A stretch of DNA of 64,000 bases from Mucilaginibacter rubeus. GTDB taxonomy: Bacteria > Bacteroidota > Bacteroidia > Sphingobacteriales > Sphingobacteriaceae. Location: contig NZ_BMKD01000006.1 of the NCBI RefSeq assembly GCF_014643835.1, positions 1-64,000 on the forward strand, written 5' to 3'. The notes under the pieces are model-generated. The model was given only the letters and a program-made list of their open reading frames with translations, did no database searches and had not been told where the DNA came from. Both the position numbers and the translations under genes were made by a program. Of this stretch, positions 16,345-24,974 are shown in pieces (position 1 is the stretch's first letter; each line of letters begins with the position of its first letter).

Positions 16345-16986
16345 ATGAAGATAACAGTAGGTATAGCCGATGACCAGCAATTATTTCTGCGGTCATTATC
16401 CGGTCTGATCAATTCATTCGATAATTTCGTAGTAGTAGTGGAAGCCTTAAATGGTGCGGAGCTGCTAAGACAGTTAACCACGCTGGATAAGCTGCCCGAT
16501 ATTGTTTTGATTGATGTACAGATGCCGGTAATGGATGGTCCTGCGACAGTCTCCCGGATCGCGGAACGCTTTCCCTTAATAAAAACGGCGGCGTTGTCAA
16601 TGAAAGAGGATGACCATTCAATACTAAGCATGTTGCGGGCTGGTTGCTCCGCTTATTTGTTGAAAGATGTGCATCCCAAAGAACTGGAAACGGCGTTGCT
16701 TCAATTAAGTGAAACAGGTTTTTATAATGGCGACACATTTCGGCTGCATTACCGCCGGCTGTTAAGGAATCAGGAAGAAATGAAGTTTACTGACCGGGAA
16801 AAACAGTTTTTGACTTTGGCCTGCAGCGACTTTACCTACAAGGAAATTGCCTCGAAAATGTTTTTATCCGAGAAAACCATCGATGGTTACCGGGAATCGC
16901 TGTTCAGCAAATTAAACGTAAAGAGCCGGACCGGAATGGCATTAGAAGGCATAAAATTAGGTCTGGTTGAACTGAAAACTAAGTAA
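16345..16986 (+). CDS. NarL/FixJ-family response regulator
   Basis: A 213-residue two-domain regulator. The receiver domain (1-120) has D9, D10, the phospho-acceptor D57 in LIDVQMPVMDG and K107 in YLLKDVHP. The LuxR-type helix-turn-helix lies at about 145-205 (FTDREKQFLTLACSDFTYKEI and then KTIDGYRESLFSKLNVKSR). Regulators of this class pair with HisKA_3 kinases, and such a kinase is encoded 2 kb to the right (18954-21959). The genes directly beside it are therefore likely targets. A 121-residue ORF follows after 42 bases, probably in the same transcript. Confidence 0.92.
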   Translation: MKITVGIADDQQLFLRSLSGLINSFDNFVVVVEALNGAELLRQLTTLDKLPDIVLIDVQMPVMDGPATVSRIAERFPLIKTAALSMKEDDHSILSMLRAGCSAYLLKDVHPKELETALLQLSETGFYNGDTFRLHYRRLLRNQEEMKFTDREKQFLTLACSDFTYKEIASKMFLSEKTIDGYRESLFSKLNVKSRTGMALEGIKLGLVELKTK

Positions 16987-17028
16987 TATTAAAAGAATAA
17001 ATTATTTTAACCTTTAAATTTTTACATT

Positions 17029-17394
17029 ATGGCTGCTTCTCCCCTTCTGGTTTTCCCATTTGGTGAAACCTTATCCAATCCTGGCAATAGTGATAGCGGT
17101 GTAAACGCTGAGATCAAAATAGGAAAGGACACTACCGGTACGATCAATTCGGCGGTTCTGACTGTTACAATTCCTATTGATCCCAGATTATTCAGAGTCG
17201 TCCCGCCGGACGGCCAGGGTGAGTATAAACTGGCTAAAAATGAAGTCGGTTTTGCAAGTACGGACAAAATGTATTTACCCGAAACGGCCCAGCCCAAAGG
17301 CGGGAACGCGCTGTCAGTAACTTTTACTGATCAGCAGGGCTTTTTGAACTTACAGCTTGCGCTTGCCGAACCCAAAAGGGATTATGGCAACTGA
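17029..17394 (+). CDS. Beta-rich 121-residue protein of unknown function
   Basis: A short protein without signal peptide or membrane segment. Alternating hydrophobic stretches (INSAVLTVTIPID, NALSVTFTD, FLNLQLALAE) and many Gly and Pro suggest a small beta sandwich. It follows the response regulator gene by 42 bases in the same direction and ends 15 bases before the convergent C11 peptidase gene. No family is recognised. Being locked between a regulator and a peptidase, it might be a peptidase substrate, inhibitor or secreted partner, which is speculation. Confidence 0.65.
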   Translation: MAASPLLVFPFGETLSNPGNSDSGVNAEIKIGKDTTGTINSAVLTVTIPIDPRLFRVVPPDGQGEYKLAKNEVGFASTDKMYLPETAQPKGGNALSVTFTDQQGFLNLQLALAEPKRDYGN

Positions 17395-17408
17395 TCATGT
17401 GTAATAGC

Positions 17409-18965
17409 TTAAGTGGAGGGGGGATAAACCACATCGATAAACTCCCTCCATTTTAAAACCTCAATTAAGCTCGTGACAAATGGTGCACCGGGAATTATAA
17501 ACAACTGCTCGATTGCTCCGGGCGGCTGCTGCGCTTCCTGAGGGAAATAAATGGATATACCGGTCGGCCGTTGTTTGTCTATCGTTTGTGAGGTTCCCCG
17601 CCCATCTGCATAAAATCCCCTGCCAATGGTACTTGCTGTTCTTATTGCGGTACTCGCTACTTTTAATGATTTTTTCAAAGCTCTGATCCCCGCCGAATAC
17701 GGCTTTTTCGGCGCCGGTTTATCAGATCGCTTTACGAGATCAAGCATATAATTGTTCAGATCTATAAATTGATAGTCCATGTCCTGAACGATCCCAAATT
17801 CGTAATCATGAGCCCTGGCGGCCCGCATCTCACCAGGCAGTTCCGTGAAAGTCCGGATCATTTCTTCCATAGACTGGATCCAATCTTTTAAAGCAGCAAT
17901 CATTTGTTGTTCATAGTCTTGCAGCGAAAAAGCAAATACGCCAATAGCTTTTAGGGCCGCAGCGCGTTTCCAGAATATATAATTCTTTCGGAAGGTATTC
18001 ACCGCCAACCTGGCAAGCTGTTTACCATCAATGTTTCCCTGACTCTCTTTGATTGACCTGGCAATAGCTTTGTAGTCATAACCGGGAGCGCAGATACTTC
18101 CTTCCGGAGCTACCAGGTGACTCACATTTTTACAAAGGGAAAAACAGGTATGCACATTTTGCATAAAACAGTTGAACATGAGCAATACATCGACCTGCTT
18201 TCCTTTAAAACCCATGCTGATCGCTTCTGCCAGCTTATCATTGGAAAGCAATGCAAAATCTATTGTTTGCGCTTCTTCAAAAGTGCCTGACCGCATTTTT
18301 TCAGTAAAAAAAGTATCCGGTCGTAAAAAGCGCCTATTTTTCACTACCAAGATTGTCTTGTTCTCATCGAGCTTTTTTTGTGCCAGGACCTTATAACACG
18401 GAGATTCCGGTACCTTTGTGTTTACGGATAGAAGGTCCTCCTTCGCCTGGATCGGCAAATCATCGGCCATGCCTGTCCCCCCTCTGGCCGGGCTAACCTC
18501 TTCATCTTCAGAACGAGGCGGATCTTTCAGCTTTTTTTTAAAAATACCAAATGCAGATCCATGATCCCAGGTGATCAGCATGTTCTTTTCGGCCGGATAA
18601 TACCGGTCTATATAACGAAATACCTTTTTTATGCTGTCGCTTTTCTGTGCAAAGTCACGGTCCTCCAATTGCTGCAGTTGCAACAAGGTGTTATTTCCTT
18701 TACAGGGATCGAAGATCAGTCGGCTAATGTAAGTCGCGTCGCTTTGAATAATTTCATCTTTTATCTGAACTTTATTTTCTATTGTGAGCAGGTTGAAACT
18801 GTCATGCGTATCAATTTCGAGTATTATTTTCAGAAGTTGATCAAGGTCTGCTTTCACATCCGCTTCATAGCCATCCTGGCCATTAAAATTAGTTGTAATA
18901 TCCTCCAATTCTGCATATATTAGAAAAATAATATTCCATTTCCGGATAACAGCATGAGTTTCCAT
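17409..18965 (-). CDS. Clostripain-like (C11 family) cysteine peptidase
   Basis: A 518-residue protein with the caspase-fold features of family C11. An N-terminal strand RKWNIIFLIYAEL is followed by the catalytic histidine H135 in MLITWDHGSAFG and the catalytic cysteine C266 in LLMFNCFMQNVHTC, followed by HLVAPEG and PGYDY, as in clostripain relatives. C11 peptidases cleave after basic residues and often self-process; the Lys/Arg-rich segment between H135 and C266 could be a cleavage loop. There is no signal peptide, so the protein is probably cytoplasmic. The C-terminal 200 residues are helical then variable. Its start codon overlaps head-to-head with that of the propeller kinase gene. Confidence 0.8.
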   Translation of the reverse strand: METHAVIRKWNIIFLIYAELEDITTNFNGQDGYEADVKADLDQLLKIILEIDTHDSFNLLTIENKVQIKDEIIQSDATYISRLIFDPCKGNNTLLQLQQLEDRDFAQKSDSIKKVFRYIDRYYPAEKNMLITWDHGSAFGIFKKKLKDPPRSEDEEVSPARGGTGMADDLPIQAKEDLLSVNTKVPESPCYKVLAQKKLDENKTILVVKNRRFLRPDTFFTEKMRSGTFEEAQTIDFALLSNDKLAEAISMGFKGKQVDVLLMFNCFMQNVHTCFSLCKNVSHLVAPEGSICAPGYDYKAIARSIKESQGNIDGKQLARLAVNTFRKNYIFWKRAAALKAIGVFAFSLQDYEQQMIAALKDWIQSMEEMIRTFTELPGEMRAARAHDYEFGIVQDMDYQFIDLNNYMLDLVKRSDKPAPKKPYSAGIRALKKSLKVASTAIRTASTIGRGFYADGRGTSQTIDKQRPTGISIYFPQEAQQPPGAIEQLFIIPGAPFVTSLIEVLKWREFIDVVYPPST

Positions 18966-21959
18966 ATTGCGTGTTTTTTACTCCTAATATATTCATTTAA
19001 AAGCGTTTCCCAACAGACGGAGACCCATTTATTATTAAAATATACCCAAAACGACGGCTTATCAAGTTATAATATTCACCATACCCTGCAGGACCCTAAA
19101 GGCTTTATGTGGATAGCGACCCAGGACGGGTTAAATCTGTTCGATGGCAAGGCCTTTTCCAAGTATACGGAGAACGCCGAAAAAACCCGAAAGCTTTACG
19201 GCACGGATATACGCTGGCTGATAACCGATACTTCCAGGCATTGGGTCTGGGTTTTGAATCCGGAGATCGTATTAAACGCGGTTGACTATGAAACCGGGAA
19301 AGTGGTTAAAACAATCAGGGGACTTCGGGCAGACAATGACGACTGGGCGGTGTCGATGACCCTTTATCGGGACCAGCTTTGGCTGGGTTGTACCAACGGT
19401 ATCAAAATATATGATATCGTCAGACAAGCCTGGATCAACGGCCCTTCCTCCCCGTTTAAAAAAAACGGAGACGACGATCTGTACGCTGTCAGGACAATCT
19501 TCACTGACCGCTCAGGCCGTATCTGGGCTTTCTTTAACCACTACGGGATTGCCGTTATTGACGGAAAGACCAAAAACATCATTAAGGTCATCACCAATGC
19601 ACAACTGACCGGAGAAACAGGCCCGCTGATCTTTAAGACCGTTATAGAACTTAAACCAGGAGAACTTCTGCTTGGCACATCATCCGGTTTGATCGCCCTA
19701 AGTTATAACAACAGTCTGAAACTTGTCATCCGCCATCGGTTTGCCGGCCCACTGATGACCCTGGCCCGCGAGCAGACCACAGCGATGACAAAGGCCGCCG
19801 GTCATATTTATCTCGCCGGAAACAGCGGCTTGTATAAGACCGACGAAGGACTGTCAACCTGCATCAAGATCAAGGAGTCCAACAGCAATGGCGAAGAATC
19901 CTGGTTAAACGAAATCAACCACCTCTGTACAGACAGTGATGGCAACCTGTGGATCGGTTGTAAACGGGGACTTGCCTATCTGTCCACTACCTCATCCGCG
20001 TTCCGGGGTTTTAACAATACAGGGTATGCACACGCCGGACTTACGCATACCTATAATCTGTATCCCTTACCTTTCGGTAAGATATTGGTTGGCCAGGAAA
20101 AAAGTCTTTTGCTATATGATAGCACGACCGACAGATTCTCTAAGATCGACCAAAAAAGATCTTTCAATTTTGCCTTCACGGACTTCAACAAGCGCGTAAT
20201 TGTTTCAGGTGACGACGGACTATATGTGTTTACCGCGGGAAAATTAATCCCCGTTAACGCTTATTACCCGGAATTAAAACCGGTGTCAGGCAACTATATC
20301 AACAGCGCGATAAGGATAGGTGATTCTCTCGAGGTAATAGGTTCAGATAATGACAGAGGTTTTTTTTGCTGGAATTTCAAACGGCGGACACTCCGGATCG
20401 TCAATAATAACAGCTCACCTATAAGGTTGCGAAGCAATATCGTAAAAAAAATCTTTCAGGACAGTTCCGGTCGGTTATGGGTATTATCCGATTTCGGGAT
20501 CGATGTCATCGAAAAAGATTTCTCAAAAGTGAGTTATCTGAATATAAAAAACCCGGTTTCCGGTAATCCATTAAGACTGTATTTTGATATATGTGAGGTC
20601 AATGGCCGGTTCTGGCTGGCCAATTACAGCCTCGGAATAGTGGAAATCGACGCCGCCGGCAAAGTATTTCAAGTACTCAACAGTGCTAACGGCTTATGCA
20701 ATGACGGTGTTTATAAAATATTCCGCGTTGATCGCGATAACCTGATGGTAACATCAAACAATGGCTTATCGGTGTATAATCTATCTACCTCATCCTTTAC
20801 CAATTACTACGAGGAGGATGGCCTGCATTCCAGCGCCTTTGATGAAAATTGTGGTATCGAATCTGGAGGGAAAATATATGCAGGCGGTTTGAACGGGTTC
20901 ACGATTATTGACCCTAAAATGCTGATCATTGATCGCCATCCGCCAAAATTGTACTTCACCGATATCAGGATAGACTCCAAATTAGCCAGCACGGTATCGA
21001 GAAATTTAAACATTTCAGAATTATTGGTTCCCGATGACGCCTTACAAACCACGATCTCTTTTACCGGCTTACATTACAATAATTCCAAAAGAGTTCAGTA
21101 CCGGTACAAAATTGAGGAACTTAACGATGACTGGATCGACTTAGGAACAAGAAATTTCATCAACATTATTGGTATCAATCCCGGTCGCTATCATTTATCA
21201 GTGGAATCTTCCAATGAAAATGGTATATGGACTACCGCGCCGATCAGGTTATCGATGATCTTTGTCCCCAAATGGTACCAAACCCTGTGGTTTGAAGTAT
21301 TGATGATCCTTTCCCTATGCAGTGTTTTGTATAGTATTTACCGCTATCGTATTGAACAGGTTAAAATTCAGCACCGCATCAGGCGGGATATTGCCAATGA
21401 CCTGCATGACGACCTGGGCAGCAGCCTCAACTCAATCAAGATTTTCACACACCTCGCGATCGAAAAAAAACAGAACCAATCCTACCTGAACGAAATTGAA
21501 ACGCTTATAACCGGTATGACAGCGGGCCTCCGTGACATGCTATGGGTCCTCGAGGATTCACGGGACAATATCGACGTGCTGATGGAACGTATCAAAAACT
21601 TCGTGCTGCCCCTGGCTCATGCGAACGGGATTAAATTTGAAATATATGTTGATCCGGGAATAAAAAACCAGCATTTGTCCAAGATCGAAAAGAGAAACCT
21701 TTTATTGATCGCGAAAGAGGCGATCAACAACTGCTTTAAATATTCGAAATGCAGTAATATCAGCGTCGTCATTAAACCAGACCATCATAACAGGCTATCA
21801 TTTGCTATAACCGACGACGGTATAGGATTTCAGGTCAGCAGCAAACCTACCGGCTATGGATTGGGAAACATGCAGCACCGGGCAGAGCAAATCGGGTTTC
21901 AGTTTTTATTAGCTTCGGCACCGGGAAAAGGAACATGCATAACTATAGCAAGAGCGTAA
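18954..21959 (+). CDS. Two-component propeller sensor histidine kinase (HisKA_3)
   Basis: A 1001-residue sensor kinase with a signal peptide (MSFHIACFLLLIYSFKSVSQ). Two periplasmic seven-bladed propellers made of Reg_prop repeats (such as DPKGFMWIATQDGLNLFDG and DSDGNLWIGCKRGLAYL) are followed by a Y_Y_Y domain (about 700-770) and one transmembrane helix (about 780-800). A HisKA_3 dimerisation domain carries the phospho-accepting H818 in ANDLHDDLGSSL, and an HATPase_c domain has the GYGLGNMQHRA glycine box. There is no receiver or AraC domain, so it needs a separate regulator; the NarL-type gene at 16345 fits. Propeller sensors usually detect oligosaccharides or envelope cues. Confidence 0.9.
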   Translation: MSFHIACFLLLIYSFKSVSQQTETHLLLKYTQNDGLSSYNIHHTLQDPKGFMWIATQDGLNLFDGKAFSKYTENAEKTRKLYGTDIRWLITDTSRHWVWVLNPEIVLNAVDYETGKVVKTIRGLRADNDDWAVSMTLYRDQLWLGCTNGIKIYDIVRQAWINGPSSPFKKNGDDDLYAVRTIFTDRSGRIWAFFNHYGIAVIDGKTKNIIKVITNAQLTGETGPLIFKTVIELKPGELLLGTSSGLIALSYNNSLKLVIRHRFAGPLMTLAREQTTAMTKAAGHIYLAGNSGLYKTDEGLSTCIKIKESNSNGEESWLNEINHLCTDSDGNLWIGCKRGLAYLSTTSSAFRGFNNTGYAHAGLTHTYNLYPLPFGKILVGQEKSLLLYDSTTDRFSKIDQKRSFNFAFTDFNKRVIVSGDDGLYVFTAGKLIPVNAYYPELKPVSGNYINSAIRIGDSLEVIGSDNDRGFFCWNFKRRTLRIVNNNSSPIRLRSNIVKKIFQDSSGRLWVLSDFGIDVIEKDFSKVSYLNIKNPVSGNPLRLYFDICEVNGRFWLANYSLGIVEIDAAGKVFQVLNSANGLCNDGVYKIFRVDRDNLMVTSNNGLSVYNLSTSSFTNYYEEDGLHSSAFDENCGIESGGKIYAGGLNGFTIIDPKMLIIDRHPPKLYFTDIRIDSKLASTVSRNLNISELLVPDDALQTTISFTGLHYNNSKRVQYRYKIEELNDDWIDLGTRNFINIIGINPGRYHLSVESSNENGIWTTAPIRLSMIFVPKWYQTLWFEVLMILSLCSVLYSIYRYRIEQVKIQHRIRRDIANDLHDDLGSSLNSIKIFTHLAIEKKQNQSYLNEIETLITGMTAGLRDMLWVLEDSRDNIDVLMERIKNFVLPLAHANGIKFEIYVDPGIKNQHLSKIEKRNLLLIAKEAINNCFKYSKCSNISVVIKPDHHNRLSFAITDDGIGFQVSSKPTGYGLGNMQHRAEQIGFQFLLASAPGKGTCITIARA

Positions 21960-22351
21960 GTTTCCGGCCGGCCGGGAAAAGCGATGATTTTTTGGCTAAC
22001 AACGAAATGCACTTACTACCCATTTCCGCTTTAATTATTTAATTGCATAAAAATGTTTAAATCTATAAAAACGTGGCCGTGTTTATTAAATAAGACTCGT
22101 ATATGATCTACCTGTTTTCTTAAATACTTTGTATGGACAACGGGGTTCTCCATACAAATAACCATTTGCTCCTTATGAAATACATTCTGAATAATAAGCC
22201 TGCCATAACAAGGTTAATCAAGCTAAATCAACATACAGTCCGAAAAGGCAAATGAAGCAGTCTATGCAGGCCTAAAAGATCTGCAATCTTCCAAAGATAC
22301 TTTTCTGCGATAGACGGACGTTGTTGTTGCAAGTAAAATGAGTTGAATCAT
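21960..22351. other. Gene-free stretch
   Basis: It begins with a GGCCGGCC palindrome flanked by TTTCC and GGGAAAA directly after the kinase stop codon, which may help end transcription although no T-run follows. Nothing else recognisable is seen. Confidence 0.35.
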
Positions 22352-22837
22352 CTATAATCCCTGTCCAATATCTTCCCAGACGAGCCAGTATTCATTCAGT
22401 GGAACGGCACCATTTTTCTTATAAAAATTTAAAGCGACCAGGTTGTCAGAAGCGCAATTGACACAAATGCGTTTTGTACCCTGTTCTATAAACCAGTTTT
22501 TCAAAAGCTGAAATAAACTTGTGGCAATGCCCCTTCCCCGGTAGTCAGGTATAGTGTCAATCCATTGCAGTTCTCCATCGAAATCATAACGGCGGGTTAA
22601 ATGTCCGGCTACAAATCCAATAACCCTGAAATCGTCAGTAGCGATGATAATAACACGCGGGGTTAACGCCAGTTGTGGGCTGTGTGTACCGTGATAATAA
22701 CCGGAAATCCGGTTAAACCAATAGCTTTCAGAATTATCATCCGTCCCGCGAATAGCAGCCAGCGTCTTTAAGTCGTTTGGTTCAGCGAAACGAAATTCCA
22801 TGCCCCAAGATACAGAATTACAGTAAAATGAGCGCAT
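22352..22837 (-). CDS. GNAT-family N-acetyltransferase
   Basis: A 161-residue acetyltransferase of the GNAT fold. The acetyl-CoA-binding motif is seen as IPDYRGRGIATSLFQLL (Q/RxxGxG/A), preceded by the beta strand ELQWIDTI and followed by CVNCASDNLVALNFYKKNGA, the conserved C-terminal portion. The first 12 residues are unusual and a second Met (M13, starting at 22801, MEFRFAEPND) gives the usual N-terminus, so translation may begin there. The gene stands alone. The substrate cannot be inferred. Confidence 0.85.
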   Translation of the reverse strand: MRSFYCNSVSWGMEFRFAEPNDLKTLAAIRGTDDNSESYWFNRISGYYHGTHSPQLALTPRVIIIATDDFRVIGFVAGHLTRRYDFDGELQWIDTIPDYRGRGIATSLFQLLKNWFIEQGTKRICVNCASDNLVALNFYKKNGAVPLNEYWLVWEDIGQGL

Positions 22838-23221
22838 ACAAGTACGTAATAGGCATTACAGTAAATTAATGGTTCGTTATTAATATAATGATCTCGATGC
22901 CGGCCTCGCGACATGCTCTCCTAAGGGCGAACGGCGGCTTAAAGGCTGAATTCATCCGCTTTGATTACGATATCGAAAAAGCAGTCGAGACTATAGCACG
23001 AAGCGAACTGCCGGATGAACTGCCGCATCGATTACTTAAAGCCTGTTAATTCAAATCACATAGTTGTGTAAAAGCATTCCGGATAAGGGACAAACTCATT
23101 AAATTAACGGATGACAACGAGACGCTTACTAAGGTTTATTGCAAGGCTATGATTCCAAATAGATCGTCTTTTTTAAGGTCGTATTTTAAAGTTATCGGAA
23201 ATGATAACGAAGATGCCAGTT
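22838..23221. other. Intergenic stretch with a weak small ORF
   Basis: A 53-codon rightward ORF (22888-23049) ends IEKAVETIARSELPDELPHR then LLKAC. The composition looks coding, so it may be the end of a decayed gene, but no family is recognised and no ribosome-binding site is evident. Nothing else is visible in this stretch. Confidence 0.3.
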
Positions 23222-23722
23222 CTATTGTATCAGATAAAAAACAGCAGCATACCTGGAGACGGTACCGGAATCCTTTACGGCTTCCTCATTACCGATCATC
23301 ACTTTTTCTACCTCATATTTCTCCTGATTGAGTTGTAAACGTAACTCCCCGGCTTCCTTTTCTCCCAGCTTGAGATAGATAACATCGGCAGGTGATTTTT
23401 GCAGAAAAGTAAGATTACCGAGGAATAAGGTATTGAAATTGAACTTCTCATTACCATAAGAAAACCCTGGTCGTATCGCAAAGTCCATTGGGATGACATT
23501 GCTATTTCCATCTTTCCGGTATACAGCGATCCTGTCTTTTGTATATGATCCTGTTGTCTTATCATTTAAAAGATCGTCTCCGTTAGTGTTTTTTATGACT
23601 AAATTAACTTCGGGCCCACGTACCGGGGAGCATGCGCAAAGTCCGCCGCCACCAACATTTTCTTTCTTACAGCCGACACTTACGATAAATAACAGGGTAA
23701 AGATGATCAGGAATTTTTTCAT
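23222..23722 (-). CDS. Lipoprotein of unknown function
   Basis: A 166-residue protein with a lipoprotein signal peptide (MKKFLIIFTLLFIVSVGC, lipobox V-S-V-G-C, C18), then a Gly-rich linker with two more cysteines (C29, C31). The mature domain is beta-rich (VNLVIKNTNGDDLLND, ADVIYLKLGE). This resembles the many uncharacterised Bacteroidota lipoproteins with an Ig-like fold. It stands alone, divergent from the next region. Confidence 0.7.
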   Translation of the reverse strand: MKKFLIIFTLLFIVSVGCKKENVGGGGLCACSPVRGPEVNLVIKNTNGDDLLNDKTTGSYTKDRIAVYRKDGNSNVIPMDFAIRPGFSYGNEKFNFNTLFLGNLTFLQKSPADVIYLKLGEKEAGELRLQLNQEKYEVEKVMIGNEEAVKDSGTVSRYAAVFYLIQ

Positions 23723-24002
23723 GGTAATTCAGGTTACGGGTATAATAGATATTACGCAGGAAAATCGTTGTACGATACAGTTTTATGGTAAAGATTAATG
23801 ACATAAAAACAGATAGCTATTTGGATTACTTCTTTTCCCGGATTTCCTATGGGATTCTGAACAAATCTCCATCCCGAAAGGCCACTTTAAGCTCAGTGCT
23901 TAAAAACCGGGGTTATAGTCAATCCTCGCTGAAATTAGGCCGTTTGTTGGCAGCAAGCTATTTTGGTTATCACCGTTGTTATGGCCTGGTTTAAATGGTG
24001 GT

Positions 24003-24908
24003 TCAGTTACCTGATCGGCCGCCCTGGTAGCCCGAACGTTTGAAAAAATCGTCCACTGCTACCGGGTTTGCGTAATCTAATTCGATGATTTCCTTTAGCG
24101 CTGTTTTTTTATCTTTTGCCTGGTCATAATAGGCCTGGCATATCCGGTAACCGATAAAGTAGCCCAGGTCAGGCGCGGGCAACGCCGGGTTAAGGCCGGT
24201 ACTCACCCAGTTATCATTATTTTGAGTATACATTTCCTGTCGGAAAGAGTGCCACACTTCCTTTTCGTGCAGGGGACCGTAGGCCATATAAGGTGTTTTC
24301 ATTGGGATGCCGGTTACCCGTTTGGCCACAAAATCGCAGGCCCCCTCCCGGATAGCCGAAGTAAGTACATTGATATGCTGAAAATCCGGACGCTTTTGCT
24401 GCGTGTGGGTATACTCGTGGATCCCCATGCGTACCAACTGATCGCCTGTCATCTCAGGATCGTTCAACACGACTTCCACCCCGATGAGCGACAAACTGCC
24501 GCGTACCGTGCCGCCCTGTTGCCGTAAACCAACAATAAAATAGGACTGTGCGGGCTTCAGCCCGGGATATAGCTTTTGAAAGCGGGCGATCTGTCTTTCC
24601 AGTTTTCGTACGGCAGCATTGACCATGAATTGCTTTCTTTGCAGGGTATCCCAAAAGCCGGGATTGCTCTTAAGCAACGCCAGCCATTTACGGTCCAGGC
24701 CGTCTTTATTACGCATGAACGCTTTCAGACCTTCACTGGCGTTGCTTATATACAGACGGTTAACCGCGGCAAGTTGCCGGGCTGTATCAGAGCTGGCTGA
24801 TACGCTATCGCGCATCGTCCAAAAATTCTTCCAGTCTGTTTGAGAAACATGCTGTGCCCGGCAAAGCACCGGGGCCAACAAAATCAGGAACATGATTTTC
24901 TTCATCAT
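24003..24908 (-). CDS. Secreted HExxH metallopeptidase-like protein
   Basis: A 301-residue protein with a signal peptide (about residues 1-19, ending CRAQ). A gluzincin-type zinc site is visible as H164-E-Y-T-H168 in RMGIHEYTHTQQ, with the third ligand probably E188 in SAIREGACDF. This arrangement is that of the DUF2268-like putative Zn-dependent proteases. It is expected in the periplasm. It lies 66 bases downstream of the AraC-permease fusion gene on the same strand and may be cotranscribed. The substrate is unknown. Confidence 0.75.
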   Translation of the reverse strand: MMKKIMFLILLAPVLCRAQHVSQTDWKNFWTMRDSVSASSDTARQLAAVNRLYISNASEGLKAFMRNKDGLDRKWLALLKSNPGFWDTLQRKQFMVNAAVRKLERQIARFQKLYPGLKPAQSYFIVGLRQQGGTVRGSLSLIGVEVVLNDPEMTGDQLVRMGIHEYTHTQQKRPDFQHINVLTSAIREGACDFVAKRVTGIPMKTPYMAYGPLHEKEVWHSFRQEMYTQNNDNWVSTGLNPALPAPDLGYFIGYRICQAYYDQAKDKKTALKEIIELDYANPVAVDDFFKRSGYQGGRSGN

Positions 24909-24974
24909 TAAGCTGCTTTAGTTCAATTCTTCGGGGTATTTAGCAGGCAAGTAAACTGAGAAATGGTAAATAAC

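Noticed and set aside
23785-23994. 69-residue rightward ORF
   Set aside because: It has low-complexity Ser/Tyr-rich composition, no ribosome-binding context and no recognisable family; it may be chance in a small intergenic gap.
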